A stretch of 64,000 nt of DNA from an uncultured Prevotella sp. (GTDB lineage Bacteria > Bacteroidota > Bacteroidia > Bacteroidales > Bacteroidaceae), in the NCBI GenBank assembly GCA_934217675.1, contig CAKQCV010000006.1, forward strand, positions 11,713 through 75,712, written 5' to 3'. The translations under genes were made by a program, and so were the position numbers. The notes beneath the pieces were generated by a model. It ran no database searches, had not been told where the DNA came from, and saw only the letters and a list, made by a program, of their open reading frames with translations. This document shows positions 17,059 through 27,414 of the stretch, piece after piece (position 1 is the first letter of the stretch; every line of letters begins with the position of its first letter).

Positions 17059-18447
17059 TCAGAAGTTGATTATTGATATTGACCTGTTCGTGTTATAGTG
17101 TACGAAACTCATTGCAACATTCTGCAGACCTCCGTTTTGTCCGCCCACTCTTTTAAAGTGAAGCTGTGTTTGCAGTGCATCCTTATTGCTTTCTGTTCCG
17201 CAGAACTGCTTGCCCTGTTTCTTTATTCCGCGTATAAAATACATGGCATGGTCATAGCCTGTTATGGCGAAACGCGGCATATAGTCCATCAAGCTTTGGT
17301 CAAAGCGCGTGGTGTAGTCTTTTGTGAAAGCTTGTGTGGCAGACGACAGAGGGTTATAGTAGAAGTGTGTAGGGATGTACGTGTCGTATTTGCAGAATTT
17401 GTCCATATTGTATTTCGCATACATCAACCACTCTGTATACCCGAAGAGTGATATCTTCACAGCTGGGTAATTTGCCTTAAACTGGTCGAGCTTTGCTATT
17501 ACGGCATTAAGCTCCGGCGAGCGCCCTGTGTTGAGCACCACAATGTTGGGCTTTGTTATGCTGAATGCTTTAGCAAAGCTGTCGCCACTGTTGTTCAAGT
17601 TAGTCACACTACATGTCAAGCCTTTCTGTTGGAGAAACTTACGCAGAGTGAATGTGAACACACCTTTGTCGCTTGTACGGTCGTTGCAGTCTATGACAAC
17701 CGTGTGGCAATCTTTGAAACGCCCAGAGAATTGTGTGGCAACCTCAGAATAAAACTGTTCCGGACTTTGGTATACTTGGAATATGTTTGGATTTGCAGCC
17801 ACATCATTCCCTGTGATAGAAAACGGAATTACAAGTTTTATGCCGTGCTTTCGTGTGAATTCAGAGAGTTGTGGAACCTGTTTAGAGTATAGCGGACCAA
17901 AAATTACATCACACTTGTCTGCACCTTTTTGCTGGAGCGTAGTGCTGATGTCAGCATCAATAGGCACATTCCATGCTTTCACATCAATGTTTGTTCCTTC
18001 TTTTTTCAATTTGTCGCATGCCATAAGTATTCCGCGGTAGTATTCCAGCATGCGGCGACCGTCACCGTCCACATTGTGAAGTGGCAGCATAATGCCTATT
18101 TTCACAGAGGTGTTCTTTGCCTGTTGAGGCTTGGTGGCTGTATTCTTGCTGTTTGCATTGTTAGTTCCGGCTACTGTGTTTGCTGTCGTCTTGTTTTTGT
18201 TCTTGTCGTTGGCAGAGTAGGGGATAAAGATATAGTCGCCCTTCTTCAGTTCATATCCCACAGCGTTCATATCGGGGTTTGCTTTTACCAGTTCCTCGAT
18301 AGTTATGTCGTATTTCTTCGCAATGCCAAAGATTGTTTCTCCCTTTTTCACTTTGTGCATTTCCCGGTAATTCTGTGTCTGTGCATCTGAAACTGTTATG
18401 TTGCAGATCATAGCCAACAATAAACAATACTTTAAAAAGCGTGTCAT
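17059..18447 (-). CDS. LysM domain fused to a type I periplasmic-binding (LivJ-like) domain
   Basis: 462 residues. After a signal peptide (MTRFLKYCLLLAMICNITVSDA) comes one LysM motif (HKVKKGETIFGIAKKYDITI, ending DYIFIPYS) that should bind peptidoglycan, a Thr/Asn/Lys-rich linker at about residues 80-110, and a domain like amino-acid ABC binding proteins (VKIGIMLPLHNVDGDGRRM, CDVIFGPLYSKQVPQLSEF, KISLFGYTEWLMYAKY, FAITGYDHAMYFIRGI). With no ABC permease nearby, a wall-anchored sensing or scaffold role is more likely than import; this is inference. Related proteins occur across Bacteroidales. Confidence 0.85.
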   Translation of the reverse strand: MTRFLKYCLLLAMICNITVSDAQTQNYREMHKVKKGETIFGIAKKYDITIEELVKANPDMNAVGYELKKGDYIFIPYSANDKNKNKTTANTVAGTNNANSKNTATKPQQAKNTSVKIGIMLPLHNVDGDGRRMLEYYRGILMACDKLKKEGTNIDVKAWNVPIDADISTTLQQKGADKCDVIFGPLYSKQVPQLSEFTRKHGIKLVIPFSITGNDVAANPNIFQVYQSPEQFYSEVATQFSGRFKDCHTVVIDCNDRTSDKGVFTFTLRKFLQQKGLTCSVTNLNNSGDSFAKAFSITKPNIVVLNTGRSPELNAVIAKLDQFKANYPAVKISLFGYTEWLMYAKYNMDKFCKYDTYIPTHFYYNPLSSATQAFTKDYTTRFDQSLMDYMPRFAITGYDHAMYFIRGIKKQGKQFCGTESNKDALQTQLHFKRVGGQNGGLQNVAMSFVHYNTNRSISIINF

Positions 18448-18474
18448 ATTATTATATTTATTTGATTTTGGCTA

Positions 18475-18507
18475 CAAAGTTACGCTTTTATATTTGAAAA
18501 AAACAAA
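18475..18507 (-). promoter_or_regulatory. Promoter of the LysM/porin/peptide-transporter run
   Basis: TAACTTTG (18475-18482) with TTTG 21 bases upstream (18504-18507), 28 bases before the LysM gene start. Confidence 0.65.
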
Positions 18508-18627
18508 TTTTGCAGAAAATGTTGCCTATTGCACAACGTCTTGTTTACTTTTTGATAAAGTTAGTAATCTTGTTGTAGTTTGAGAGATGATATAACTTGT
18601 CGCTTTTTACTTTTTCTTTTGTATTTC

Positions 18628-18658
18628 TTGCAAAAGACAAGAATTATGAATAACTTTG
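18628..18658 (+). promoter_or_regulatory. Promoter of the sensor kinase gene
   Basis: TTG (18628-18630), 20 bases, TAACTTTG (18651-18658). It is divergent from the LysM promoter and predicts a leader of about 70 bases. Confidence 0.65.
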
Positions 18659-18735
18659 CACATTGATGCATATATGAGACATATTGCATACTAAATATAA
18701 CTATGGTCTTTATCTAAAACATTATCAAATATAAT

Positions 18736-20781
18736 ATGCCTGCAAGGATTATACCTTTACAAATATATCAGAACACTATGTCGAAGGCATTGGAGAGAAT
18801 GACAAAATCCAATGACATTAGGGAAGTATTCAATGATGTCCTGAAAGAAATTCTTGATTATTACAATGCCGGACGCGTTGTTGTGATGACAACTATACCT
18901 GATATGCCAGACTTTCAGACAAGTCTTTTTGAAGTGGATGCACCTGGTGTAAAAACTGTTATGGAATGTATGGGTGGGGTATTCCCGAAAAGTAAATGGA
19001 GATATTCGCAGGTGCAGGCTGGTAAGACTGTTATTGTTGATGATACCATCAAGATGAAGGAATGTAAACATCTTGTAACTGGAAAGGATTCTTTGAAGCC
19101 GGTGTTTGAAAAATTGGATGTAAAGTCTCATATCGCTGTACCTATAGTTGATTTTCATTCACGCCCAAGTTTCCTCTGTGTTGATATCGTTAACCGCGCT
19201 TATCATTGGACCAAACAAGACGAGAGATTAATTAAAGACGTAGCCAATATCGTTATGATGTGGGGAAAGTTGCAGGCGTCAAACAGAAAGGTGAATGATG
19301 AAAAAGATTTCCTGCGTGCCGTATTGGGGAAAATTCCAGTAGGAATTGCTATGTTTGATGTGGATGGAAACATAACATACGCAAATAGAAAATTACTGCA
19401 TGTGTTCGGGGTCGGGACTCTTGACAATATAAAGAATTTTAATTTGTTTAATAGCCATATACTTTCAGAATACGAATTGCAGTCTATAAGGGAACGGGAG
19501 TCGTTTGAATCGGTGTTTGACTATGGCTATGGAAATAAACCTACAGTGAAAAACAAACTACAGGATGATTCTATGCATATTATGGCAAAATATTGCAAAT
19601 TGCGCGATAATATGGGTAATCTCAAGTCGTATATAGCAACGTATGTAGACCGTACACGTGAGACAGGTGCAAGTGAAAAAGTGAAGGAACTTGACGGGTA
19701 TATGTCTGTATGTGCAGAATTTGCCAAAATAGGATTTGCCAGAGTTAATGTGATGACTGGCGAAGGATACGGAACAAAACAGTGGTTCTTGAATTTTGGA
19801 ATAGACAATGAAAATAACTCACATCAATATTCTGAAACACTGGAACGTTTGCATCAAGATGAAAAAAGATCTATAAGGCAATTCCGGAGTGTTGTTATGA
19901 TTGATCCCGCTGTCACGTTTAAACGACGGGTTAGAGTGATGAAAAATGACGGCAGCGGAGAATATGACTACCTTCAGATGTATTCTGTCGTTACAAGATA
20001 TGAACCACAAAAAGGGGTGGTGGAAACAAGCACGATATCACTAAATGTTAATCATAACGTTGATATGGAGGTGATGCTCAGAACTGCAAGAGACCAGGCA
20101 GAGAAAGCCGACAGACTCAAATCGGCATTCCTTGCCAATATGAGCCACGAGATAAGAACTCCTCTAAATGCTATCGTGGGCTTCTCGCAGCTTTTGTGCG
20201 ACGATATGGTAGAACCGGAGGAAAGAGGAGAAGTGGTTTCTATAATTGAGAATAACAATACATTGTTGCTACAGTTGATTAGCGATATTCTTGATTTGGC
20301 AAAATTGGAGGCTGGAACACTTGAGTTCAGATACAGTAATACAGAGATGAACTCATTGTGTAAAGCTGTTGCATCATCGGTTAAGATGAGAGTAAAGCCA
20401 GGGGTGAAGCTAATAGTTGATATCCCGGACAAAAAATTCAATATGTATACCGATCCGAATAGGGTGAAACAGGTGTTGATAAATTTTGCCACGAATGCTG
20501 CGAAATTTACTGATTCAGGGTATATCAGACTTGGATATATTCCTGTAGGTTCTCATAATGTGAGAATCTTTGTAGAGGATACCGGCATCGGAATAAGCAA
20601 GGATAAAATATCAAAAGTGTTTGAACGTTTCGTAAAGCTAAACCAATTTGAACAGGGCAATGGACTTGGCTTGCAGATAAGCAGGGAAATAGTAACAAAA
20701 CTCGGAGGAAAAATAGGTGTAGACAGTGAACTTGGCAAAGGTTCAACTTTTTGGTGCATTATCCCAGTGAATAAAAAGTAA
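18736..20781 (+). CDS. GAF/PAS sensor histidine kinase
   Basis: 681 residues, apparently soluble: no membrane segment is seen. Residues about 20-165 resemble a GAF domain, about 185-300 a PAS domain (AVLGKIPVGIAMFDVDGNITYANRKLL), and a second less clear sensor segment follows to about 440. The HisKA H-box is ANMSHEIRTPLNAIVGFSQL with phospho-acceptor His471. The HATPase domain shows NFATNAAKF (N box), VEDTGIGISKDK (G1), FERFVK and GNGLGLQIS (G2). There is no receiver domain and no response regulator gene next to it, so the partner is elsewhere. An ATG 42 bases downstream (MSKALERM) is an alternative start. Confidence 0.9.
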   Translation: MPARIIPLQIYQNTMSKALERMTKSNDIREVFNDVLKEILDYYNAGRVVVMTTIPDMPDFQTSLFEVDAPGVKTVMECMGGVFPKSKWRYSQVQAGKTVIVDDTIKMKECKHLVTGKDSLKPVFEKLDVKSHIAVPIVDFHSRPSFLCVDIVNRAYHWTKQDERLIKDVANIVMMWGKLQASNRKVNDEKDFLRAVLGKIPVGIAMFDVDGNITYANRKLLHVFGVGTLDNIKNFNLFNSHILSEYELQSIRERESFESVFDYGYGNKPTVKNKLQDDSMHIMAKYCKLRDNMGNLKSYIATYVDRTRETGASEKVKELDGYMSVCAEFAKIGFARVNVMTGEGYGTKQWFLNFGIDNENNSHQYSETLERLHQDEKRSIRQFRSVVMIDPAVTFKRRVRVMKNDGSGEYDYLQMYSVVTRYEPQKGVVETSTISLNVNHNVDMEVMLRTARDQAEKADRLKSAFLANMSHEIRTPLNAIVGFSQLLCDDMVEPEERGEVVSIIENNNTLLLQLISDILDLAKLEAGTLEFRYSNTEMNSLCKAVASSVKMRVKPGVKLIVDIPDKKFNMYTDPNRVKQVLINFATNAAKFTDSGYIRLGYIPVGSHNVRIFVEDTGIGISKDKISKVFERFVKLNQFEQGNGLGLQISREIVTKLGGKIGVDSELGKGSTFWCIIPVNKK

Positions 20782-20820
20782 GGATTTCCTGCAGGAATTT
20801 AATAATTTAATGAAATTAAT

Positions 20821-20851
20821 TTTGTTGTGCATGTAACTTTCATTATCTTTG
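20821..20851 (+). promoter_or_regulatory. Promoter of the CHU_C protein-uvrA operon
   Basis: TTTG (20821-20824), exactly 19 bases, TATCTTTG (20844-20851). Transcription should begin near 20858, which argues for the later of the clustered ATG codons as start of the next gene. Confidence 0.75.
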
Positions 20852-20873
20852 TCGCTTAATAATGAAAGAAAAT

Positions 20874-21602
20874 ATGATGCATTATAGAAAAATATTATCA
20901 TTCGCATTGTTCTTTGCATCTGCTGTAGCATGGGCTGCAACGGATGATGAAACACCAACAATAAGTCCTACTGCCACGTATACAGATATTGATGGAGAGG
21001 AAACTGAAACGAACGAAATGTCGGGACAGGCACCTCTCGTCGGGAAATTTAAAGCAAATCCAAGTAATGTGGGAGACTATACGGCGACTTATGAATGGCG
21101 CTTTACAAAAGATGGAGAAACAGCACCGTATCTGACAAGATACGAAGAAGATACAGAATATACTTTTACGAAGGCTGGAAGCCACAATATTGTAGTGTAT
21201 GCAACATTTACAAGGGGTAATGATGTGATACAATACGGACAGGAATATTGGGATGAAACAGGACCGCTCAGAGTGACCATTAGCGAAAGCAAACTTGAAA
21301 TGCCCAATGCGTTTTCGCCTAATGGTGATGGCATCAATGATATATACAAGGCTAAAGATGGGTATCAGTCGCTTGTTGAATTTCATGCATACATTTTCAA
21401 TCGTTGGGGGCAGAAACTTTTTGAATGGACTAATCCTGCTGATGGATGGGACGGAAAATATAAAGGAAAAGATGTGGCACAAGGGGTATACTTTGTACTC
21501 GTAGAAGCAAAAGGTGCTGATGGAAAAACATATAAGATAAAAAGAGATGTTAACCTGCTCAGAGGATTTACGGAATCAACTAACGGAGGGGCTACGGAAT
21601 GA
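20874..21602 (+). CDS. Secreted protein with gliding-motility-associated C-terminal (CHU_C, T9SS type B) domain
   Basis: About 242 residues. The start at 20874 ([21 protein letters not shown] signal peptide) is preferred over the ATG at 20862 because of promoter position. The middle resembles a PKD-like fold ([20 protein letters not shown]). The C-terminal 85 residues are the CHU_C sorting domain: [53 protein letters not shown]. Such domains send proteins through the type IX secretion system and keep them at the surface or outside. The stop overlaps the uvrA start (ATGA), an odd pairing of a surface protein with a DNA-repair gene. Confidence 0.88.
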   Translation: MMHYRKILSFALFFASAVAWAATDDETPTISPTATYTDIDGEETETNEMSGQAPLVGKFKANPSNVGDYTATYEWRFTKDGETAPYLTRYEEDTEYTFTKAGSHNIVVYATFTRGNDVIQYGQEYWDETGPLRVTISESKLEMPNAFSPNGDGINDIYKAKDGYQSLVEFHAYIFNRWGQKLFEWTNPADGWDGKYKGKDVAQGVYFVLVEAKGADGKTYKIKRDVNLLRGFTESTNGGATE

Positions 21603-24448
21603 ACAGAGAAGATGAAAAAATAAATGTTTGGGGTGCAAGAGTGCACAACCTGAAAAATATTGATGTAGTAATTCCAAGAAACAGTCTAACGGTAATTACA
21701 GGACTTAGTGGTTCGGGTAAATCATCACTTGCTTTTGACACTATCTTCGCTGAGGGGCAAAGACGATACATTGAAACTTTCTCTGCGTATGCAAGAAATT
21801 TTCTGGGGGGAATGGAAAGACCTGACGTTGACAAGATTACAGGACTTAGTCCGGTGATAAGCATTGAGCAAAAAACTACCAACAAAAATCCTCGTTCAAC
21901 AGTTGGTACTACAACGGAAATTTACGATTTCTTGCGACTTCTCTTTGCAAGAGCCGGGACTGCATACAGTTATGTTACGGGTGAGAAAATGCTAAGGTAC
22001 TCTGAAGAGGAGGTGCTCAATATGATACTTACTGCTTACTCTGGAAAGAGGATATTTATTCTTGCTCCACTTGTAAGAAACAGAAAAGGACATTATAGGG
22101 AGCTATTTGAGAGTATGCGGAAGAAGGGCTATCTGTATGTTAGGGTTGATGGAGAAGTGAGAGAAATCGAGAGTGGAATGAAGCTTGACAGATACAAGAA
22201 CCACAATATAGAAATTGTGATTGACAAGCTTCAGGTGCATGATAAAGATGATGAAAGACTCAGGAAGAGTGTTGAAACGGCAATGAGACAGGGAGATGGT
22301 CTCATGATGATAATGGATAAGGATAGCAAAGAAGCTAAATATTACAGCAAGAGACTCATGTGTCCTACATCCGGAATTGCTTACAGTGATCCTGCTCCAA
22401 ATAAATTCTCGTTTAATTCGCCGGAAGGTGCTTGTCCAAGGTGCAAGGGATTAGGCATCGTGAATGAAATCGATCTTGAGAAGATTATACCTGATGACAG
22501 CTTGTCTATTCATGCAGGAGGAATAGCTCCACTTGGAAAATACAAGAACCAAATGATATTTTGGCAAATAGGTGCTATTCTTGAGGAGAGTGAGTGTACG
22601 CTAAAAACTCCTATAAGGGATATTCCTGAGGATACGCTCAACGAAATATTGTATGGACGCATAGAAAAGATTAGGATAAGGAAAGAAGTGGTACACACTT
22701 CAAGTGATTATTTCGTTGAATATGACGGAGTCGTTAAATACTTGCAGTCGGTTATTGAAGGTGATGACAGTAAAGAATCACAGAAGTGGGCTGAACAATT
22801 TATGACGGTGAAAGAATGTCCTGACTGCCATGGACAGAGGCTGAATAAAGAGTCCTTGTCGTATAAAATCTGGGACAAGAATATATCTGAGGTGGCAAAT
22901 CTTGATATAAAGGAGCTTGACGAGTGGCTTAATGTTGCCGAGAACCATCTTGACAACAAGCAAAAGCATATTGCCGAAGAAATTCTCAAGGAAATACGTT
23001 CAAGAATCCGCTTTATTCTTGATGTCGGTCTTGAGTATCTTTCGCTTAACAGGCAATCTATATCATTGTCTGGAGGAGAGAGCCAGCGTATAAGACTTGC
23101 TACACAGATTGGGTCGCAGTTGGTGAATGTCCTCTACATCTTGGATGAACCAAGTATCGGCTTGCACCAAAGAGATAACGAAAGGCTTATAAAGTCGCTG
23201 AGAGAATTGCGCGACATGGGCAATACGGTGATTGTGGTTGAGCATGACCGTGATATGATGCTCAATGCTGACTATATTGTTGATATAGGACCAGGAGCCG
23301 GGCGCAAAGGAGGAAACGTGGTGTTTCAAGGCACTCCACAGCAGATGATGAACAAGCATACTTTAACAAGCGAGTATCTGAGTGGGGTGCGTGAGATTGA
23401 ATTACCGGCAGAGAGAAGAAAAGGAAACGGCAAATATCTGCGTCTTTGTGGAGCATGTGGAAATAATCTTAAAGATGTTTCGGTTGAATTTCCTCTCGGA
23501 AAACTGATTGTCGTTACGGGAGTAAGCGGCAGTGGAAAATCCACGCTTATAAATGAAACGTTACAGCCAATTCTCAGTAAACATTTCTTTCGTTCTCTTA
23601 AAGAGCCGATGCCTTACAAGAGTATAGAGGGAATTGAAAATCTTGATAAGGTGGTTAATGTTGACCAGTCGCCTATCGGAAGAACGCCAAGGTCTAATCC
23701 TGCAACATATACTGGCGTATTCAATGAAATTCGTTCGCTGTTTGTAAATCTTCCTGAAGCAAAAATCAGAGGATATAAGCCCGGACGCTTTTCTTTTAAT
23801 GTAAAAGGTGGGCGGTGTGAGGCTTGTGGAGGTAACGGATACAAGACGATAGAGATGAACTTCCTTCCTGACGTAATGGTTCCATGTGAGGTTTGTCACG
23901 GAAAGCGTTACAATAGAGAAACACTTGAGGTGCGTTATAAAGGAAAGAGCATTGCTGATGTGCTTGACATGACTGTCAACCAAGCTGTTGAATTCTTTGA
24001 AAATGTTCCGGATATATTGCGCAAGATAAAGACAATCCAGGATGTTGGGTTAGGCTATATAAAGCTTGGTCAACCGTCCACAACCTTGAGTGGTGGTGAG
24101 TGTCAGCGTATGAAGCTTGCAACAGAACTCAGTAAGAGAGATACAGGAAAAACCATGTATATTCTTGATGAGCCAACTACGGGATTGCATTTTGAAGATA
24201 TCAGGATTCTTATGGATGTGCTTGAGAAACTTGTTGACAGGGGTAACACTGTATTAATAATCGAGCATAACTTGGATGTTATAAAGCTTGCCGACTATAT
24301 AATTGATATGGGACCGGAAGGCGGACGTGGCGGTGGACTCGTCATGGCTGTTGGTACTCCTGAGGAAGTTGCAATGAATGGTAAAGGGTTTACCGCAAAA
24401 TTTATACAGGAGGAACTTGAGAGAACAAGGAAAGTAAATAAGGGTTAG
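21599..24448 (+). CDS. uvrA: Excinuclease ABC subunit A (UvrA)
   Basis: 949 residues, normal length. UvrA is the damage-recognising ATPase that loads UvrB in nucleotide excision repair. Two ABC modules are present: Walker [13 protein letters not shown] near residue 35 and [13 protein letters not shown] near residue 645; signatures [17 protein letters not shown] and [16 protein letters not shown]; Walker [15 protein letters not shown] and [14 protein letters not shown]. The zinc finger near residues 740-765 ([10 protein letters not shown] to [10 protein letters not shown]) is intact. It is translationally coupled to the upstream CHU_C gene and ends at a strong shared terminator. Confidence 0.98.
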   Translation: MNREDEKINVWGARVHNLKNIDVVIPRNSLTVITGLSGSGKSSLAFDTIFAEGQRRYIETFSAYARNFLGGMERPDVDKITGLSPVISIEQKTTNKNPRSTVGTTTEIYDFLRLLFARAGTAYSYVTGEKMLRYSEEEVLNMILTAYSGKRIFILAPLVRNRKGHYRELFESMRKKGYLYVRVDGEVREIESGMKLDRYKNHNIEIVIDKLQVHDKDDERLRKSVETAMRQGDGLMMIMDKDSKEAKYYSKRLMCPTSGIAYSDPAPNKFSFNSPEGACPRCKGLGIVNEIDLEKIIPDDSLSIHAGGIAPLGKYKNQMIFWQIGAILEESECTLKTPIRDIPEDTLNEILYGRIEKIRIRKEVVHTSSDYFVEYDGVVKYLQSVIEGDDSKESQKWAEQFMTVKECPDCHGQRLNKESLSYKIWDKNISEVANLDIKELDEWLNVAENHLDNKQKHIAEEILKEIRSRIRFILDVGLEYLSLNRQSISLSGGESQRIRLATQIGSQLVNVLYILDEPSIGLHQRDNERLIKSLRELRDMGNTVIVVEHDRDMMLNADYIVDIGPGAGRKGGNVVFQGTPQQMMNKHTLTSEYLSGVREIELPAERRKGNGKYLRLCGACGNNLKDVSVEFPLGKLIVVTGVSGSGKSTLINETLQPILSKHFFRSLKEPMPYKSIEGIENLDKVVNVDQSPIGRTPRSNPATYTGVFNEIRSLFVNLPEAKIRGYKPGRFSFNVKGGRCEACGGNGYKTIEMNFLPDVMVPCEVCHGKRYNRETLEVRYKGKSIADVLDMTVNQAVEFFENVPDILRKIKTIQDVGLGYIKLGQPSTTLSGGECQRMKLATELSKRDTGKTMYILDEPTTGLHFEDIRILMDVLEKLVDRGNTVLIIEHNLDVIKLADYIIDMGPEGGRGGGLVMAVGTPEEVAMNGKGFTAKFIQEELERTRKVNKG

Positions 24449-24452
24449 GCAA

Positions 24453-24523
24453 ATTCAATTATATACAATATAAAAAAGAGGGTCGTGTTAAAACCCTCTT
24501 TTTTATATTGTATATAATTGAAT
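24453..24523. terminator. Bidirectional terminator between uvrA and glyA
   Basis: A near-perfect stem of about 30 bp (core AAAAAAGAGGGT and ACCCTCTTTTTT, extended by ATTCAATTATATACAATAT and its complement) with an 8-base loop. It has A- and U-runs on both sides and serves the two convergent genes; its right arm touches the glyA stop. Confidence 0.93.
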
Positions 24524-25803
24524 TAGTATGCGAACAAAGGATATTCTTTCATTGTATCATTTACACGTTTGCGTACAGAAGTTATAACTTCTTCGTTTTC
24601 TGGATCGTTAAGAACCTCTTCGATAAGTTCTGCTATAAGTATCATGAGGTCTTCTTTAGCTCCACGTGTGGTAATTGCAGGAGTACCAAGACGGATACCA
24701 GAAGTTTGGAATGCGCTTCGGGTGTCAAACGGAACCATATTCTTGTTTACTGTAATGTCAGCAGCAACAAGAGCTTTCTCAGCAACCTTACCTGTCAGTT
24801 CAGGATATTTTGTGCGCAAGTCTACAAGCATGCTGTGGTTGTCTGTCCCACCACTAACTATAGAGAAACCACGCTTCATAAGCTCCTCAGCAAGTTTTGC
24901 TGCATTCTTCTTAACCTGCAATGCCCACTCCTTGAACTCTGGTTGTAGAGCCTCGTTAAAGGCTACAGCCTTTGCTGCAATAACATGTTCCAGCGGACCG
25001 CCCTGCTCGCCTGGGAACACGGCACTGTTCAGTAATTGGCTCATCATCTTTATTTGTCCCTTAGGTGTAGTCTTGCCCCATGGATTTTCAAAGTCTTTGC
25101 CCATAAGGATAATACCACCGCGAGGACCGCGCAGAGTCTTGTGGGTTGTAGAAGTTACGATGTGTGCATATTTTACAGGATTGTCGAGAAGACCGGCAGC
25201 AATAAGTCCTGCAGGATGTGCCATATCTATCATGAGTAAAGCACCAACCTTGTCTGCAATTTCACGCATACGTTTATAGTCCCATTCACGACTGTAGGCA
25301 GAGCCACCTCCAATAATAAGTTTTGGCTTGTGCTCTATTGCCAAACGCTCCATTTCGTCATAGTCCACACGACCAGTTTCCTTGTTCAGATTATAGCCTA
25401 CAGGATTATATAGAATACCAGACGTGTTAACTGCCGAGCCATGAGAAAGATGACCTCCATGAGCGAGGTTTAGTCCCATAAACGTATCGCCAGGATTGAG
25501 TACCGTGAGAAGTACAGCAGCATTTGCCTGTGCTCCAGAGTGAGGCTGTACGTTAGCATACTCTGCTCCGAAGAGTTTTTTAACTCTTTCGATAGCCAGC
25601 GTCTCAACTTCGTCAACCACTTCACATCCGCCATAATAGCGTTTGCCTGGATAGCCCTCGGCATATTTGTTCGTGAGATACGATCCCATTGCTTTCATTA
25701 CTTCGTCGCTGACGAAGTTTTCTGATGCAATAAGTTCCATGCCTTTTAGCTGGCGTTGGTGTTCTTTTTCGATAAGGTCGAAAATCTCTTGGTCTTTTTT
25801 CAT
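24523..25803 (-). CDS. glyA: Serine hydroxymethyltransferase
   Basis: 426 residues, normal length. It interconverts serine and glycine with tetrahydrofolate, supplying one-carbon units in the cytoplasm. It is a fold-type I PLP enzyme: [57 protein letters not shown], and the PLP-lysine motif [15 protein letters not shown]. The C-terminal part has [14 protein letters not shown]. It appears monocistronic, ending at the shared terminator. Confidence 0.98.
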   Translation of the reverse strand: MKKDQEIFDLIEKEHQRQLKGMELIASENFVSDEVMKAMGSYLTNKYAEGYPGKRYYGGCEVVDEVETLAIERVKKLFGAEYANVQPHSGAQANAAVLLTVLNPGDTFMGLNLAHGGHLSHGSAVNTSGILYNPVGYNLNKETGRVDYDEMERLAIEHKPKLIIGGGSAYSREWDYKRMREIADKVGALLMIDMAHPAGLIAAGLLDNPVKYAHIVTSTTHKTLRGPRGGIILMGKDFENPWGKTTPKGQIKMMSQLLNSAVFPGEQGGPLEHVIAAKAVAFNEALQPEFKEWALQVKKNAAKLAEELMKRGFSIVSGGTDNHSMLVDLRTKYPELTGKVAEKALVAADITVNKNMVPFDTRSAFQTSGIRLGTPAITTRGAKEDLMILIAELIEEVLNDPENEEVITSVRKRVNDTMKEYPLFAY

Positions 25804-25873
25804 TTTAATTTTTGATAAAGGATTAAACGTATGTTATTTTATTCTTTATTCGTGTGCTGCGCGTATTCTTGCT

Positions 25874-26329
25874 TTACACAAGTTTTACATTGTTCATTTT
25901 CTGTTCTTTATCACAGTAGTGACATCTTATTATGCCACTTTCCTTGTCGATGACGTGGAATATTGTTTGCATAGGCTCATTGTTGGTGATACACTTGGGA
26001 TTGTTGCATCTCACAATGCCACAGAGCTTGTCTGGAGTGGTTACGGTCTTTTTCTCCACAACCTCGTAGTCGCGAATTACATTAAGCACTACATTTGGTG
26101 CCACAACCGACAAACGTGATATTTCCTCGTCGGTAAAAAATTTGTTCTCTACCTTTATTATACCCTTCCTGCCAAGTTTTTTTGATGGATAGTTGTAGCC
26201 AATAGTGACAGGGTTGTTAAGGGTTTGCAGACCTAACAGGTTTGCAACGGCATACGCCTTTTCTGCTGGTATATGGTCGATTACCGTGCCGTTTTCAATT
26301 GCGGCAACAAGTCTTTCTTTTTTGCTCAT
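25874..26329 (-). CDS. pyrI: Aspartate carbamoyltransferase regulatory chain
   Basis: 151 residues. It is the allosteric subunit that binds CTP/ATP and tunes the catalytic chain. The N-terminal nucleotide-binding domain begins [21 protein letters not shown] with [19 protein letters not shown]. The C-terminal zinc site has the four expected Cys as CNNPKC and CHYC. It lies 24 bases after pyrB, forming a pyrBI operon as in enterobacteria. No leader-peptide attenuator is visible between the divergent PBP gene and pyrB. Confidence 0.96.
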   Translation of the reverse strand: MSKKERLVAAIENGTVIDHIPAEKAYAVANLLGLQTLNNPVTIGYNYPSKKLGRKGIIKVENKFFTDEEISRLSVVAPNVVLNVIRDYEVVEKKTVTTPDKLCGIVRCNNPKCITNNEPMQTIFHVIDKESGIIRCHYCDKEQKMNNVKLV

Positions 26330-26353
26330 GATGATTATCCGTTAATTTTGTTG

Positions 26354-27301
26354 TTATCCAATAATGGTCTTGTCGTTTTTTATATCATCAAGGGTATAGC
26401 CGAGAACATCGCAGATGATAGCCTCACGGGCATAAAGTCCATTCTGTGCTTGTTGGATATAATATGCATGTGGATTCTCGTCTACATCGTATGCTATCTC
26501 GTTTACGCGTGGTAGCGGATGCATTATCTTCATGTTGTCGCGAGCTTTGCTAAGCATGTCGTTTTTCAGTATGTATACATTCTTTACCCTTTCATATTCC
26601 ATAAGATCAGAGAAACGTTCCTTCTGAACTCTGGTCATATAAAGAATATCAGCTCCGGCAATAATATTTTCATTGAAATCCGTGTGCTCCACATATCTTA
26701 TGTTATGCTGCTTGCAGTATAACTTGTATTCATTAGGCATTGCAAGCTCTTTTGGAGCTATAAAGTGGAATGTTGGGTTGAAATGGCGCATTGCCATAAT
26801 CAGCGAGTGTACTGTTCTTCCGTATTTAAGGTCGCCAACGAGATAAATGTCAAGGTTGTCAAGTTTGCCTTGTGTCTTGTATATGGAATAAAGGTCAAGC
26901 AAGCATTGTGAGGGATGCTGGTGAGCACCGTCTCCGGCATTTATTATTGGAATTGGTGCTATTTCTGAAGCATATTGGGCTGCACCTTCTATATAATGGC
27001 GCATCGCTATGACGTCTGCATAATTCGAAACCATAAGAATGGTGTCTTTCAGTGTTTCTCCTTTTGTCGCACTTGTCACTTTTGCATCCGAGAAACCTAT
27101 AACTCTTGCTCCAAGCCTGTTTGCTGCCGTTTCAAAACTCAGTCGTGTCCTGGTCGAAGGTTCAAAGAACAAGGTTGCAACAACTTTGCCTTTCAGTATT
27201 TCACGATTGGGGTGCATTTCGAACTCTTTTGCCATTTGTATCAAATATAGAATCTTCTCTTTTGATAAATCGGCAATTGTTACAAAATCATGTTTTTCCA
27301 T
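26354..27301 (-). CDS. pyrB: Aspartate carbamoyltransferase catalytic chain
   Basis: 315 residues, normal length. It joins carbamoyl phosphate and aspartate in the committed step of pyrimidine synthesis. The carbamoyl-phosphate motif is [15 protein letters not shown]; other active-site segments are [29 protein letters not shown], and the C-terminal [21 protein letters not shown] loop. It is first in the pyrBI pair. On the minus strand a weak -7 element TAACTTCG (27336-27343, one mismatch) lies about 35 bases upstream. Confidence 0.97.
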   Translation of the reverse strand: MEKHDFVTIADLSKEKILYLIQMAKEFEMHPNREILKGKVVATLFFEPSTRTRLSFETAANRLGARVIGFSDAKVTSATKGETLKDTILMVSNYADVIAMRHYIEGAAQYASEIAPIPIINAGDGAHQHPSQCLLDLYSIYKTQGKLDNLDIYLVGDLKYGRTVHSLIMAMRHFNPTFHFIAPKELAMPNEYKLYCKQHNIRYVEHTDFNENIIAGADILYMTRVQKERFSDLMEYERVKNVYILKNDMLSKARDNMKIMHPLPRVNEIAYDVDENPHAYYIQQAQNGLYAREAIICDVLGYTLDDIKNDKTIIG

Positions 27302-27386
27302 ATACCGTACTAATATTTTTTTGTTTATTCGACTGCGAAGTTAAGCATAATTTTTAATTTAAATGTAACATTAGAGAGAAAAGTTG

Positions 27387-27394
27387 TATCTTTG
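27387..27394 (+). promoter_or_regulatory. -7 promoter element of the class A PBP gene
   Basis: TATCTTTG, 20 bases before the start codon; I see no clear TTTG at 19-21 bases upstream. Confidence 0.5.
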
Positions 27395-27414
27395 CCGAAA
27401 ATTATCAGAAAATA

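Noticed and set aside
20898..21482. Minus-strand open frame of 194 codons
   Set aside because: Antisense to the CHU_C gene, which has a clear signal peptide and sorting domain.
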